Source of the DNA: Streptomyces sp. WM6386
GTDB taxonomy: Bacteria; Actinomycetota; Actinomycetes; Streptomycetales; Streptomycetaceae
Direction: 5' to 3'
Length of the DNA: 8,443 nt
Assembly: GCF_000972385.1 (NCBI RefSeq)
Contig: NZ_JXTE01000129.1
Location: 1 to 8,443 of the forward strand
Part shown: piece by piece, positions 1 through 5,443 of the stretch
Layout: the number at the start of each line of letters is the position of its first letter
Position numbering within the stretch: the first letter of the stretch is position 1
Translations under genes and position numbers: made by a program
Notes under the pieces: model-generated
Databases searched by the model: none
Seen by the model: the letters and a program-made list of their open reading frames with translations, nothing else
Told to the model about the DNA's origin: nothing

Positions 1-112
1 GGGTGGGGATGTAGCGCAGGGGTGGCAGGGTGCCGAGGCGGTGGCGGCCCTTCGGGCGTGGGGTGCACAGGGTCAGGATCCAGGCAAGGGCCCGGACGGT
101 AAGGTCCAGCAT
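1..112 (-). CDS. Partial conserved small protein, N-terminal 37 codons, divergent from the GntR gene
   Basis: On the minus strand an ATG at 112-110 opens a frame that stays open to the window edge, so only the first 37 residues are visible. A good Shine-Dalgarno (AGGAG on the minus strand, about 119-123) lies about 7 bases before the ATG, which is the main reason for calling it a gene. The visible peptide begins MLDLTVRALAWILTLC and then has a basic, proline-rich stretch (TPRPKGRHRLG). The first 16 residues could form a short hydrophobic or amphipathic helix, but too little is visible to call a membrane segment. From memory, similar short actinomycete proteins sit beside small GntR regulators; I cannot verify this here. 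Function is unknown. It shares the 113-274 intergenic region with the GntR gene and may be under its control. Confidence 0.6.
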   Translation of the reverse strand, partial: MLDLTVRALAWILTLCTPRPKGRHRLGTLPPLRYIPT

Positions 113-187
113 GTCGGCGCTCCTGGTAAGCGTTGGCCGCGCCCCGGGACGGTTGCCTCCGTCGCCGGGGTCTGTTCTGTGACAAGC

Positions 188-217
188 ACGCTACTGGGTG
201 CACATGGGAGGTGTATA
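188..217 (-). promoter_or_regulatory. Candidate promoter for the divergent minus-strand gene
   Basis: Reading the minus strand, TAGCGT (188-193) matches the common actinomycete -10 form TANNNT. TATACA (212-217) lies 18 bases upstream as a weak -35. Transcription would start near 181 and give a leader of about 70 bases before the ATG at 112. This is a motif match only, and the -35 is poor. Confidence 0.3.
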
Positions 218-256
218 GCGGTTGGGCGCACTCCACCCATACGTGGAACTGGGTAC
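193..256. promoter_or_regulatory. Near-identical direct repeats, possible GntR operator half-sites
   Basis: ACTGGGTGC at 193-201 and ACTGGGTAC at 248-256 match at 8 of 9 bases and lie 55 bases apart in the divergent intergenic region. The first abuts the candidate -10 of the minus-strand gene. The second lies just before the candidate -10 of the GntR gene. Autoregulation from such a region is common for GntR proteins. The repeats are not clean palindromes, so their identity as an operator is speculative. Confidence 0.2.
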
Positions 257-274
257 TGTCGTACGTTGTTCGAT

Positions 275-568
275 ATGACGCCAGATCCAGGTCAGTCGCC
301 GATCGACCCGAACAAGATCGCGTATGTCTACATGCAGATGGCCGACCACATTGCCGAGCGGATCGCCACGGGGGAGCTTCGGCCCGGGGCGCGACTGCCC
401 GGGGAGCGAGACCTTGCTGCGGAGTACGGCGTCGCGCATCTGACCGCCCGTCGCGCCACCCGCGAACTCCGCGAACGCGGCCTCGTAATCACCCTCCCCG
501 CCAAGGGCACGTTCGTCGCGTACCCCGCCGAGTTGGACGAACCCGCAGACGGCGAAGGTGGGCAGTGA
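275..568 (+). CDS. Small GntR-family winged-helix regulator without effector domain (97 aa)
   Basis: The protein is almost entirely a GntR-type winged helix. Residues about 15-82 carry the family pattern: helix 1 (YVYMQMADHIAERIATGEL), then PGARLPGERDLAAEYGV, a recognition helix around HLTARRATRELRERGL, and the wing motif LPAKGTFV. Full-size GntR proteins add a C-terminal FadR, UTRA or aminotransferase-like domain. Here only about 15 acidic, glycine-rich residues follow, so no ligand-binding domain exists. I chose the ATG at 275 because GntR homology begins about 14 residues downstream and the longer in-frame extension looks non-coding. No Shine-Dalgarno precedes this ATG, but TACGTT (262-267) is a plausible -10 about 7 bases upstream, so a leaderless mRNA is possible. 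The stop overlaps the next gene's start by one base (TGATG), implying translational coupling. A role as autorepressor or local regulator is inferred. Confidence 0.88.
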   Translation: MTPDPGQSPIDPNKIAYVYMQMADHIAERIATGELRPGARLPGERDLAAEYGVAHLTARRATRELRERGLVITLPAKGTFVAYPAELDEPADGEGGQ

Positions 569-1101
569 TGGTGGTCGTGTGTCCGGGGTGCGGCAGCGCC
601 GAGACGCGGGCGGTTTCCCAGGCTCGCAGCGGAAAGGGCGCGGCGCGCGACGATCTGTTCGGTCGGCTGGCGCCCGGGCCGGACAAGGCCGGCGACGGAT
701 GGGTGCACTTCCTGGAGGGCATGGTGCTGACCGGGATCGGCATCGCCCTCGCGTACACGGGCGTTCAGCAGGACAAGCCTCTGTACATGGCCGGCGGTGC
801 GCTGCTCGCTCTCGTCTGCTTCTTCGCTACCTTCGCGGTCGTTCGCGACGACCGGCGCGAGAAGGCTGCTGCCGAGGCCGGGATTCCGCGCGCGGAGCGG
901 CTGTGGCGGCCCGCTCACTACTGCTACGGCTGCACCTCGGTGTTCTGCCCTGGCAGCACCCCGTGGCAGGGGCTGCTCACCCCGGAGCAGTTCAAGAAGC
1001 TGGTGTGGACCGAGGCCGGTTACGCCGACCAACTCGTGGTGGGGGACAAGGCGAAGGACGCGGGAGTACCGCTCGGTGTACTTCCGGAAGAACGGTTCTA
1101 A
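568..1101 (+). CDS. Two-helix membrane protein with CxxC pairs flanking the membrane hairpin (177 aa)
   Basis: The ATG at 568 overlaps the GntR stop by one base and is preceded by GAAGGTGG (554-561) at 6-base spacing, so start and coupling are well supported. The protein begins with a zinc-knuckle-like motif, C5-P-G-C8-G. It then has a basic region, two hydrophobic helices (about residues 48-66 and 73-92), a charged segment (RDDRREK), and a second cysteine cluster, C119-Y-G-C122 plus C127. With two membrane spans both ends lie on the same side, and the basic flanks predict cytoplasm. The two CxxC pairs could therefore jointly bind one metal as a split zinc ribbon; this is inference. The C-terminal 45 residues are soluble, with a PEQFKKLVW segment. 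I do not recognise a named family. Coupling to a ligand-domain-less GntR protein suggests it may be its partner or its main target. Confidence 0.8.
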   Translation: MVVVCPGCGSAETRAVSQARSGKGAARDDLFGRLAPGPDKAGDGWVHFLEGMVLTGIGIALAYTGVQQDKPLYMAGGALLALVCFFATFAVVRDDRREKAAAEAGIPRAERLWRPAHYCYGCTSVFCPGSTPWQGLLTPEQFKKLVWTEAGYADQLVVGDKAKDAGVPLGVLPEERF

Positions 1102-1104
1102 GGG

Positions 1105-1204
1105 CGTTGGTGGCAACGGACAGGAAGCGCGCACCTGAGGTTGATGAGGGCTCCTCTGCCTCGTACGGTTCCGCGCCCTCAGCGCTCGTGGACTCCGGCA
1201 CGAG
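1105..1204 (+). other. Intergenic inverted repeats between the membrane protein and Uma2 genes
   Basis: Four perfect inverted repeats lie here. CGTTG/CAACG (1105-1118, 4-base loop) is just past the stop at 1101 and could be a weak terminator. TGAGGGC/GCCCTCA pairs 1145-1151 with 1175-1181. CTGAGG/CCTCAG pairs 1135-1140 with 1177-1182 and would exclude the previous pairing. CTCGTG/CACGAG pairs 1185-1190 with 1199-1204. No U-tract follows any of them. Terminator or leader function is unproven. Confidence 0.25.
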
Positions 1205-1226
1205 GACCCTGTGGCGCCGCACCCGC

Positions 1227-1247
1227 CATAATGCCCGTAGGAGGTGA
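1227..1247 (+). promoter_or_regulatory. Candidate -10 and full-length Shine-Dalgarno of the Uma2 gene
   Basis: CATAAT (1227-1232) is a near-consensus -10 element. GGAGGTGA (1240-1247) is a complete match to the anti-Shine-Dalgarno sequence, 6 bases before the GTG at 1254. If both are used, transcription starts near 1239 with a leader of about 15 bases. No good -35 is visible. The Shine-Dalgarno decides the start: the in-frame ATG at 1263 would be too far away. Confidence 0.4.
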
Positions 1248-1253
1248 GCGGCC

Positions 1254-1802
1254 GTGTCCATCATGAGCGACCTGATCGAGCGGGGCGGCATCCCTGAGGG
1301 ATACAAGGTCGAGGTCTTCGACGGCAGGGTGATCATGACTCCGCAGAGCCCGGAGCAGGACTGGACCGTCTCCGACGTCAAGGACGCGGTGAAGGCTGCT
1401 GGGATCGCCCGGGAACGTGTCTTCGGGGACGTACTCATCACGTTTCCCGGCGAGAACGACGCCGCCCCGGATCTGACGGTCGTTGGCTTCGACGCCGAGC
1501 GTCGGAAGAACAGCTACTCCTGCCTGGATGTGCTGGCCGTGGTCGAGGTTCCTTCGGAGCCGGAGGACGAGAAGGACTACGTCCGGAACGTTCAGAAGTA
1601 CGGGCGCTTCGGCATCGACTTCTACATGATCGCCGACCCGTTCAAGAAGACGGTCACGCTGATGTCGGAGCCGCACGCCTCCGGGTACGGGAGAGTCGTC
1701 GAGACTCCGTACGGCCAGCCGGTCGGCTTCACCCTGGCCACCGGAGAACGCGTGGAGATCGACACCAGTACGTTTCCTACGCGTGGCGGCACTGGGGTGT
1801 GA
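1254..1802 (+). CDS. Uma2/DUF820-family nuclease-fold protein (182 aa)
   Basis: Length and motif order fit the Uma2 (DUF820) family, a PD-(D/E)xK nuclease-like fold often labelled putative restriction endonuclease. Residues 16-30 (GYKVEVFDGRVIMTP) match the opening strand pair with its glutamate and DGR turn. P72-D73 (APDLTVV) supplies the PD aspartate. E98 lies in the VVEVPS strand. The helix DYVRNVQKYGRFGI leads into FYMIADP, matching the usual 'Ya..GIpeYWivDP' end. In the helix alignment that seems natural, position 112 is asparagine where many relatives have lysine, with K115 nearby, so catalytic competence is uncertain. The GTG start is chosen from the full Shine-Dalgarno at 1240-1247. 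The gene stands alone and converges with the secreted nuclease gene. No partner methylase or antitoxin is visible. The cellular role of Uma2 proteins, which are numerous in actinomycetes and cyanobacteria, is largely unknown. Confidence 0.85.
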   Translation: MSIMSDLIERGGIPEGYKVEVFDGRVIMTPQSPEQDWTVSDVKDAVKAAGIARERVFGDVLITFPGENDAAPDLTVVGFDAERRKNSYSCLDVLAVVEVPSEPEDEKDYVRNVQKYGRFGIDFYMIADPFKKTVTLMSEPHASGYGRVVETPYGQPVGFTLATGERVEIDTSTFPTRGGTGV

Positions 1803-1812
1803 CGCCCGAGAT

Positions 1813-1878
1813 CGGTTGAGCTCCCACGCCAACCGCCCCGCCCCCGAACGGACATCAGCCCATCCAGGAACGGGGCGG
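1813..1878. terminator. Candidate terminator region between convergent genes
   Basis: CGGTTG (1813-1818) pairs with CAACCG (1830-1835) across an 11-base loop, 10 bases after the Uma2 stop. CCGCCCCG (1833-1840) pairs with CGGGGCGG (1871-1878) across 30 bases and overlaps the first repeat, so the two structures are alternatives. There is no U-tract on either strand, which is usual for high-GC actinomycetes. The convergent position supports a bidirectional terminator, but the long loop makes it weak. Confidence 0.35.
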
Positions 1879-1911
1879 CGGCCCGAACCCTCAGTCGGTC
1901 ACATCAGCCGG

Positions 1912-4404
1912 TCAGTGCCCCCGGCACCGGCTCACATCGATGCGCACGATCTGCGGATCGTGATCGCTCGCCTGGTCCGCGAACTCCGCGTTGATGTGGA
2001 CCACGTCGTAGTCGAAGTGGGTGACCGCGGGGGTCGTCAGGGTGTGGTCCAGGGTCTGGGAGTTGCCGTCGTAGACGTAGGTGTAGCGCTCCGCGGGCGG
2101 GAGGGTCGTGATCAGGGGACGAAGGACGCCGCCGGAGGTCAGCGTCGTCACCGTCCGGGAGAACTCGAAGTCGTTCAGATCGCCCAGGACCACCGCCTTG
2201 GCGTCCTTGTCGGCCGCCAGCAGGGACTTGACGAAGGTGTTCACCTCAGCCGCCTGTGCCGCGCGCTGGGTTTCCGAGCTGCGGGCGGGCTGCTGGTAGC
2301 GGCCGTGGAGGGGCTGGTCGCCGCCCTTGGAGGTGAAGTGGTTGGCGATGACGAAGACCGGTTCGCCGTGGAAGACGAACTCGCCCACCAGCGGCTTGCG
2401 GCTGCTGTCCCACGCGTCGCTCGTCGGGTTGATGCGGCCGGGGGAGTACGTGAGGTGCGCGCCCTTCCTCGTCTTCACCACGCTCGTCGCCGTCGTCGCG
2501 TCGCCGCCCGCGCGGTCCGTGAAGGAGACGCGCTTGGGGTTGAAGAGGAACACCTGGCGGATGTTGCCGCCGGGCTCGCCGCCGTCCTGGTTGTTCGCGG
2601 GGGCGATGTAACGCCAGGAGTAGCGGGGGCCGCCGGCCGCGCGGATCGCGGTGGTGAACCTCGTCAGCGTCTCCTCGGACGTCACCGTGCCGTCGTTCGT
2701 CGCGCCGTTGTCGTCCTGGATCTCCTCCAGGGCCACGATGTCGGGGGAGTTGAGGTTGACGGCCACTCCTGCCGCCAGGCGGTCGAACTTCCCCTGGGGG
2801 TCCAACGCGTCGAGGTTCTCGACGTTGTACGTCGCCACCGCCAGCTCGTCGCCCTTCTGGCGGCGGGTCACCTCCTGCTTCAGCCCCTCGGAGGCCAGTG
2901 TGCCGAGCTGCGTGGCCTGGACGATGTAGCCGCCGAACGTGGAGTAGTCGAGCGGGCCGGTCGTCGTGCCGGACAGCTCGTCGCCGACGTTCGCCACGGG
3001 GCCCGTCGTGTCCAGCGACGCCACCTTCACCCGGCCCGTGTTGGGCTCGGCGTAGGAGGAGTAGAGGGTGCCGCCGCGCTTCGTCGGGTGCTCGTCGGGC
3101 TTGACCGTCACCCACAGCTCGTCGTACGCGTCCGTCGCGCCGACCACACGCGCGTCCGTGAACGTCGTACGCATGCCTTCCAGGGACTCGAAGAAGTCCA
3201 GGGCGTACGACCCCGGTTCGAGAGCCAGCGCTTCGATGCTGCCTCCGTCCGCCTCGGGCGTGTACGCGTCCGGGATCGTCGTCCCGTCCAGCTTCACCGG
3301 CTCCGGGAGGGCGTTGCCGGCCGAGACGACCGTCGCCGTGGGGCCCGTGATCTCCGTGACCGACTGGCTGGTGCTGCTCGGGTGGTACTCGGTGACCCGG
3401 CCGGTGACCAGGACCGAGTCGCCGACCGCCACCGTCGGGGTGGTCGAACCCGTGTAGACGAAGACGCCCTCGCTGGTACGGGCGTCGGCGTCCGCCTCCG
3501 GGTCCTGGATCCAGTAGCCCTTCGAGCCGCTCGTGCGGACGCCGGTCACGATGCCGGGGACGCGAGTGACCGCCTTGCCGGCGTACGGCGAGAGGCGCGT
3601 GGTGCCCTGGATGTCGTGGACGCGGACGGTTCCCGGGTCCGTCGTACCGCCACCGCCACCGCCTTCGCCGCCGCCCGAATCCGGGGTCTGGCCCGCCGAG
3701 TTGACCGGCGAGGGGGTGGCGGCGGTGAGATCCGTCGCGTTGTCGTCCGTGTCGGCCAGGGAGTCGGCGCGGGCGACCGAGGCGGTGTTGGAGGCGCCGG
3801 TCGCGGGGCCGCTGCCCTCGCGGACGACCGCGGTGCCGTAGCCCACGACGTCGAGGACCCGGCTGTCGGCCGTGCAGTCCGCGGCGGTCTTGCAGGTCAG
3901 CGCGGTGGTGCCGGAGACGAGGGCGATGGTGCCGGTGGTGGCGCTCATCGCGATGGAGCCGGCGGCGTCGGGGGTCGGCAGGGCCGTCGTACCGCCGCTG
4001 CCGGTGCCTTCGCCGACCAGGTAGTGGCCACCGGCGGCGAGTGAACCGCTGAGGGCGGTGACCTGCCACTGCGAACTCGCGGAGGCGGTGCCCGGCAGGT
4101 ACTGCACGCTGTAGGCCGACAGGTCGAAGACCTCGGAGCCCGCGTTGGCGAGCTCGACGAAGTCCCGGGTCAGGGTGGCTCCCGAATTGCCTCCGCCGCC
4201 GTACACCTCAGAGATCACCGCGGTGGCCGACGGGGCGGCGACGGCGGTCCAGGCGGGGAGGGCGGTCAGCGCGAGCGCGCCCACCGCGCCCACGGCTATC
4301 AGCGGGTAGGCGGCGCGGCGGGCACGGGGGCCTCTTCGCTCGTGCGGGCTGCTTCCCTCGCGAGAGCTGCTTTCCTCGTGGGGTCTTCCATCGGGGCTGG
4401 ACAC
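1912..4404 (-). CDS. Secreted LTD-domain endonuclease/exonuclease/phosphatase, probable extracellular nuclease (830 aa)
   Basis: I place the start at the GTG 4404-4402 because GAGGAG (4414-4419 on the minus strand) lies 9 bases upstream. The frame stays open to a TTG at 4449 without such a site. A hydrophilic, Ser/Glu/Arg-rich N-terminus precedes a basic stretch and a hydrophobic segment (about 33-50). Cleavage is likely after AVA near residue 56, so the protein is exported. Residues about 60-190 begin AVISEVYGGGGNSGA and FVELAN, the signature of LTD domains; C171 and C177 may form a disulfide. A glycine linker (244-253) leads to an OB-like segment (about 260-345, VHDIQGTTRLSPYAG). The EEP domain spans about 520-825, with N527 (ATYNVEN), E561 (ALEEIQ), N688-H689 (IANHF), D742-N744 (GDLND), D786-H787 and D814-H815 (SDHD). 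All expected catalytic and metal positions are present. This order resembles ExeM/NucH-type extracellular nucleases, so DNA hydrolysis outside the cell is most likely; a phosphodiesterase role cannot be excluded. Confidence 0.9.
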   Translation of the reverse strand: MSSPDGRPHEESSSREGSSPHERRGPRARRAAYPLIAVGAVGALALTALPAWTAVAAPSATAVISEVYGGGGNSGATLTRDFVELANAGSEVFDLSAYSVQYLPGTASASSQWQVTALSGSLAAGGHYLVGEGTGSGGTTALPTPDAAGSIAMSATTGTIALVSGTTALTCKTAADCTADSRVLDVVGYGTAVVREGSGPATGASNTASVARADSLADTDDNATDLTAATPSPVNSAGQTPDSGGGEGGGGGGTTDPGTVRVHDIQGTTRLSPYAGKAVTRVPGIVTGVRTSGSKGYWIQDPEADADARTSEGVFVYTGSTTPTVAVGDSVLVTGRVTEYHPSSTSQSVTEITGPTATVVSAGNALPEPVKLDGTTIPDAYTPEADGGSIEALALEPGSYALDFFESLEGMRTTFTDARVVGATDAYDELWVTVKPDEHPTKRGGTLYSSYAEPNTGRVKVASLDTTGPVANVGDELSGTTTGPLDYSTFGGYIVQATQLGTLASEGLKQEVTRRQKGDELAVATYNVENLDALDPQGKFDRLAAGVAVNLNSPDIVALEEIQDDNGATNDGTVTSEETLTRFTTAIRAAGGPRYSWRYIAPANNQDGGEPGGNIRQVFLFNPKRVSFTDRAGGDATTATSVVKTRKGAHLTYSPGRINPTSDAWDSSRKPLVGEFVFHGEPVFVIANHFTSKGGDQPLHGRYQQPARSSETQRAAQAAEVNTFVKSLLAADKDAKAVVLGDLNDFEFSRTVTTLTSGGVLRPLITTLPPAERYTYVYDGNSQTLDHTLTTPAVTHFDYDVVHINAEFADQASDHDPQIVRIDVSRCRGH
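3646..3675 (-). repeat. Glycine-codon run encoding an interdomain linker
   Basis: Ten codons here encode GGGEGGGGGG (residues 244-253 of the secreted nuclease), flanked by Thr, Pro, Asp and Ser. The run separates the LTD domain from the OB-like and catalytic portion. Such low-complexity GC tracts are prone to slippage, so length variation between strains is plausible. Confidence 0.7.
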
Positions 4405-4509
4405 GCTGGCGGTCTCCTCGGATCGGACGTCGGACGGCGGGTGCGGCAACGCGCCTTCGGTCGGCGGTACTTGTGGCGGGGGCGTGGGGGGACCGTGGGG
4501 AGTCGGCTC

Positions 4510-4539
4510 AAGTTACGCGCGTAGAAGTGGGGGCGCCAA
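4510..4539 (-). promoter_or_regulatory. Candidate promoter with embedded palindrome, upstream of the secreted nuclease
   Basis: On the minus strand TTGGCG (4534-4539) and TAACTT (4510-4515) are separated by 18 bases, giving moderate -35 and -10 matches. Transcription would start near 4503, about 100 bases before the GTG. The perfect palindrome TACGCGCGTA (4514-4523) overlaps the -10 and would be well placed as an operator. No regulator can be assigned. Confidence 0.35.
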
Positions 4540-4778
4540 GAGGGCGGAGGTTAAATCCTGGGAACGGGTGGGTGCGGCAGAGTCGTTGGGATCGGGCGTA
4601 CGGGGCTGAGAGGGCCGGCAGTCGGTCTCGGGTGAACGGCGGGTTCGGGATCGCCGCGGGTGCGTGGGGAATCGTGCGCGTGCCCGGCTGGATCGGAGGG
4701 GCACCGGCGGGGAAGAGCCGCGCGGCGCGGCAGCGGTAGTGGGCCGTGGGCGGCGCCCCCCAGGCCTCCGTCGTGCGC

Positions 4779-4784
4779 TAACGT
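4779..4784 (+). promoter_or_regulatory. Candidate -10 element for a leaderless transcript
   Basis: TAACGT ends 8 bases before the ATG at 4793. Transcription would start at or within about two bases of the start codon. No Shine-Dalgarno is present in the intervening CCCCCGCC. This arrangement is typical of leaderless actinomycete mRNAs. No convincing -35 is visible. Confidence 0.45.
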
Positions 4785-4792
4785 CCCCCGCC

Positions 4793-5254
4793 ATGCGTAT
4801 GCACAGGGTGGGGAAAACGGTGGCCGCGCTGGTGGCCGCAGGCGGGCTGCTGGGTACGGCCGGGTATGTCGTGGTGGGGTCTCCGGCCGGGGACCTGCTG
4901 TTCGCGTACGGGTGCGGGGACGCGGAGGAGCGGCTCGGGGAGGTACTGGCGGGCGAGTCCGTGCTGGAGGTGCCGCCGGACGGGAGCAGGGGCGGGGAGT
5001 CGTATCAGGAGTGCGATGACGACGATCGGTTCGTGGTCGCCGGGAGGTCCTACGCGTACGACGGGTCCCCGCAGAGCGCGCTCCAGCACTACCGGGACAG
5101 GGCGTCCGCGCAGGGCTGGCGGGCCGTGGCCGGGGACTGCTTCACGAAATCGGTCGGCGATACGACCGGGTATCTGACGGTCTGGGGGCCGGACGAAGGG
5201 ACCCTGCAGGTCGAGATCACCGCGGATCGGGAGGACAGTCGCTGGTGCGAGTGA
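4793..5254 (+). CDS. Small exported or membrane-anchored protein with four cysteines (153 aa)
   Basis: The protein begins MRMHRVGKTV, a short basic stretch, followed by one hydrophobic segment (about residues 9-29), which acts as a signal peptide or N-terminal anchor. No lipobox is present: the first cysteine, C41, follows LLFAYG well past the hydrophobic core. The mature part is acidic and contains cysteines 41, 74, 116 and 152, an even number suited to two extracellular disulfides. Residues 94-132 (SALQHYRDRASAQGWRAVAGDCF and YLTVWG) look like a compact alpha/beta domain in which a helix carrying YRD..A..GW is followed by strands. I recall such segments in several small actinomycete secreted proteins but cannot name a family. 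The ATG at 4793 is chosen because the -10 at 4779-4784 fits leaderless expression and the hydrophobic segment begins immediately after. It diverges from the nuclease gene and converges with the 684-residue membrane protein. Function is unknown. Confidence 0.8.
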   Translation: MRMHRVGKTVAALVAAGGLLGTAGYVVVGSPAGDLLFAYGCGDAEERLGEVLAGESVLEVPPDGSRGGESYQECDDDDRFVVAGRSYAYDGSPQSALQHYRDRASAQGWRAVAGDCFTKSVGDTTGYLTVWGPDEGTLQVEITADREDSRWCE

Positions 5255-5261
5255 GGTCGCC

Positions 5262-5294
5262 CCGCGTCATCCTTGCCGCCACGGCAACACGCGG
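5262..5294 (+). terminator. Stem-loop 8 bases after the small exported-protein gene
   Basis: TTGCCG (5273-5278) and CGGCAA (5282-5287) form a perfect 6-bp hairpin with a 3-base loop. It is enclosed by a second perfect stem, CCGCGT (5262-5267) with ACGCGG (5289-5294), with an asymmetric internal loop. Lying 8 bases past the stop, it is a reasonable intrinsic or Rho-assisted terminator. There is no U-tract. Confidence 0.5.
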
Positions 5295-5428
5295 CCGCCC
5301 TTCCTCGCCGACGGGAGGACCTCAGGGGCGCGCCGATAGCGGAGGGGCCGTCGTGCAGGTACCGCAGGTCGCCACTCGTGCGCGGTCCCGGCGGCCCGGC
5401 GGGCGCCAGGTGGTGCGGCGGAGCGACC

Positions 5429-5443
5429 GACGCGCCCCGCGTC
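5429..5443 (-). terminator. Short hairpin overlapping the stop of the 684-residue membrane protein
   Basis: On the minus strand GACGCG-GGG-CGCGTC is a perfect 6-bp stem with a 3-base loop that overlaps the TGA at 5444-5442. It could terminate the minus-strand operon, facing the 5262-5294 stem-loop from the convergent gene. No U-tract follows. Confidence 0.35.

Larger units (their letters stand above)
4405..4792. other. Divergent intergenic region of 388 bases without a convincing gene
   Basis: This stretch separates the secreted nuclease gene from the small exported-protein gene. It holds the nuclease gene's Shine-Dalgarno (4413-4419), a candidate promoter with a 10-base palindrome (4510-4539), a short AT-rich patch (TTAAAT at 4551-4556), a perfect hairpin GCCGCG-CGG-CGCGGC (4717-4731), and a -10 element for the rightward gene (4779-4784). 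The longer frames across it encode Arg/Gly/Pro-rich peptides with no Shine-Dalgarno-supported start, so I call no gene. Confidence 0.6.

Noticed and set aside
41..274. N-terminal extension of the GntR gene to an ATG at 41.
   Set aside because: The extension would overlap the divergent gene and its ribosome site, and its product looks random. GntR homology starts just after the ATG at 275.
275..1802. Interpretation of the GntR, membrane and Uma2 genes as part of an integrative element or a restriction system.
   Set aside because: No integrase, FtsK-like transfer gene, replication gene, attachment site, tRNA or methylase is visible in the window.
1783..4044. A 753-codon plus-strand open frame antisense to the secreted nuclease gene.
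   Set aside because: Its product is dominated by Arg, Gly, Val and Ala with no recognisable domain, and the opposite frame encodes a complete EEP enzyme with catalytic residues. Long antisense frames arise from extreme third-position GC.
4631..4637. A GTTCACC heptamer on the minus strand upstream of the secreted nuclease, suggestive of a PhoP (PHO box) repeat unit.
   Set aside because: Only one exact unit is present, with no clear second copy at 11-base spacing. A single heptamer match is expected by chance in a window this size.
4717..4731. Hairpin GCCGCG-CGG-CGCGGC as a terminator.
   Set aside because: It lies in a divergent promoter region with no gene ending nearby, and short GC hairpins are common in DNA of this composition.
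4473..4739. Small rightward frame (88 codons) in the 388-base intergenic region.
   Set aside because: The product is Gly/Arg/Ala-rich without a domain or supported start, and it runs through the likely promoter region of the nuclease gene.
5379..5404. Tandem CCCGGCGG repeat after the membrane protein gene.
   Set aside because: Only two 8-base copies of a GC-only word are present, which is expected by chance here.
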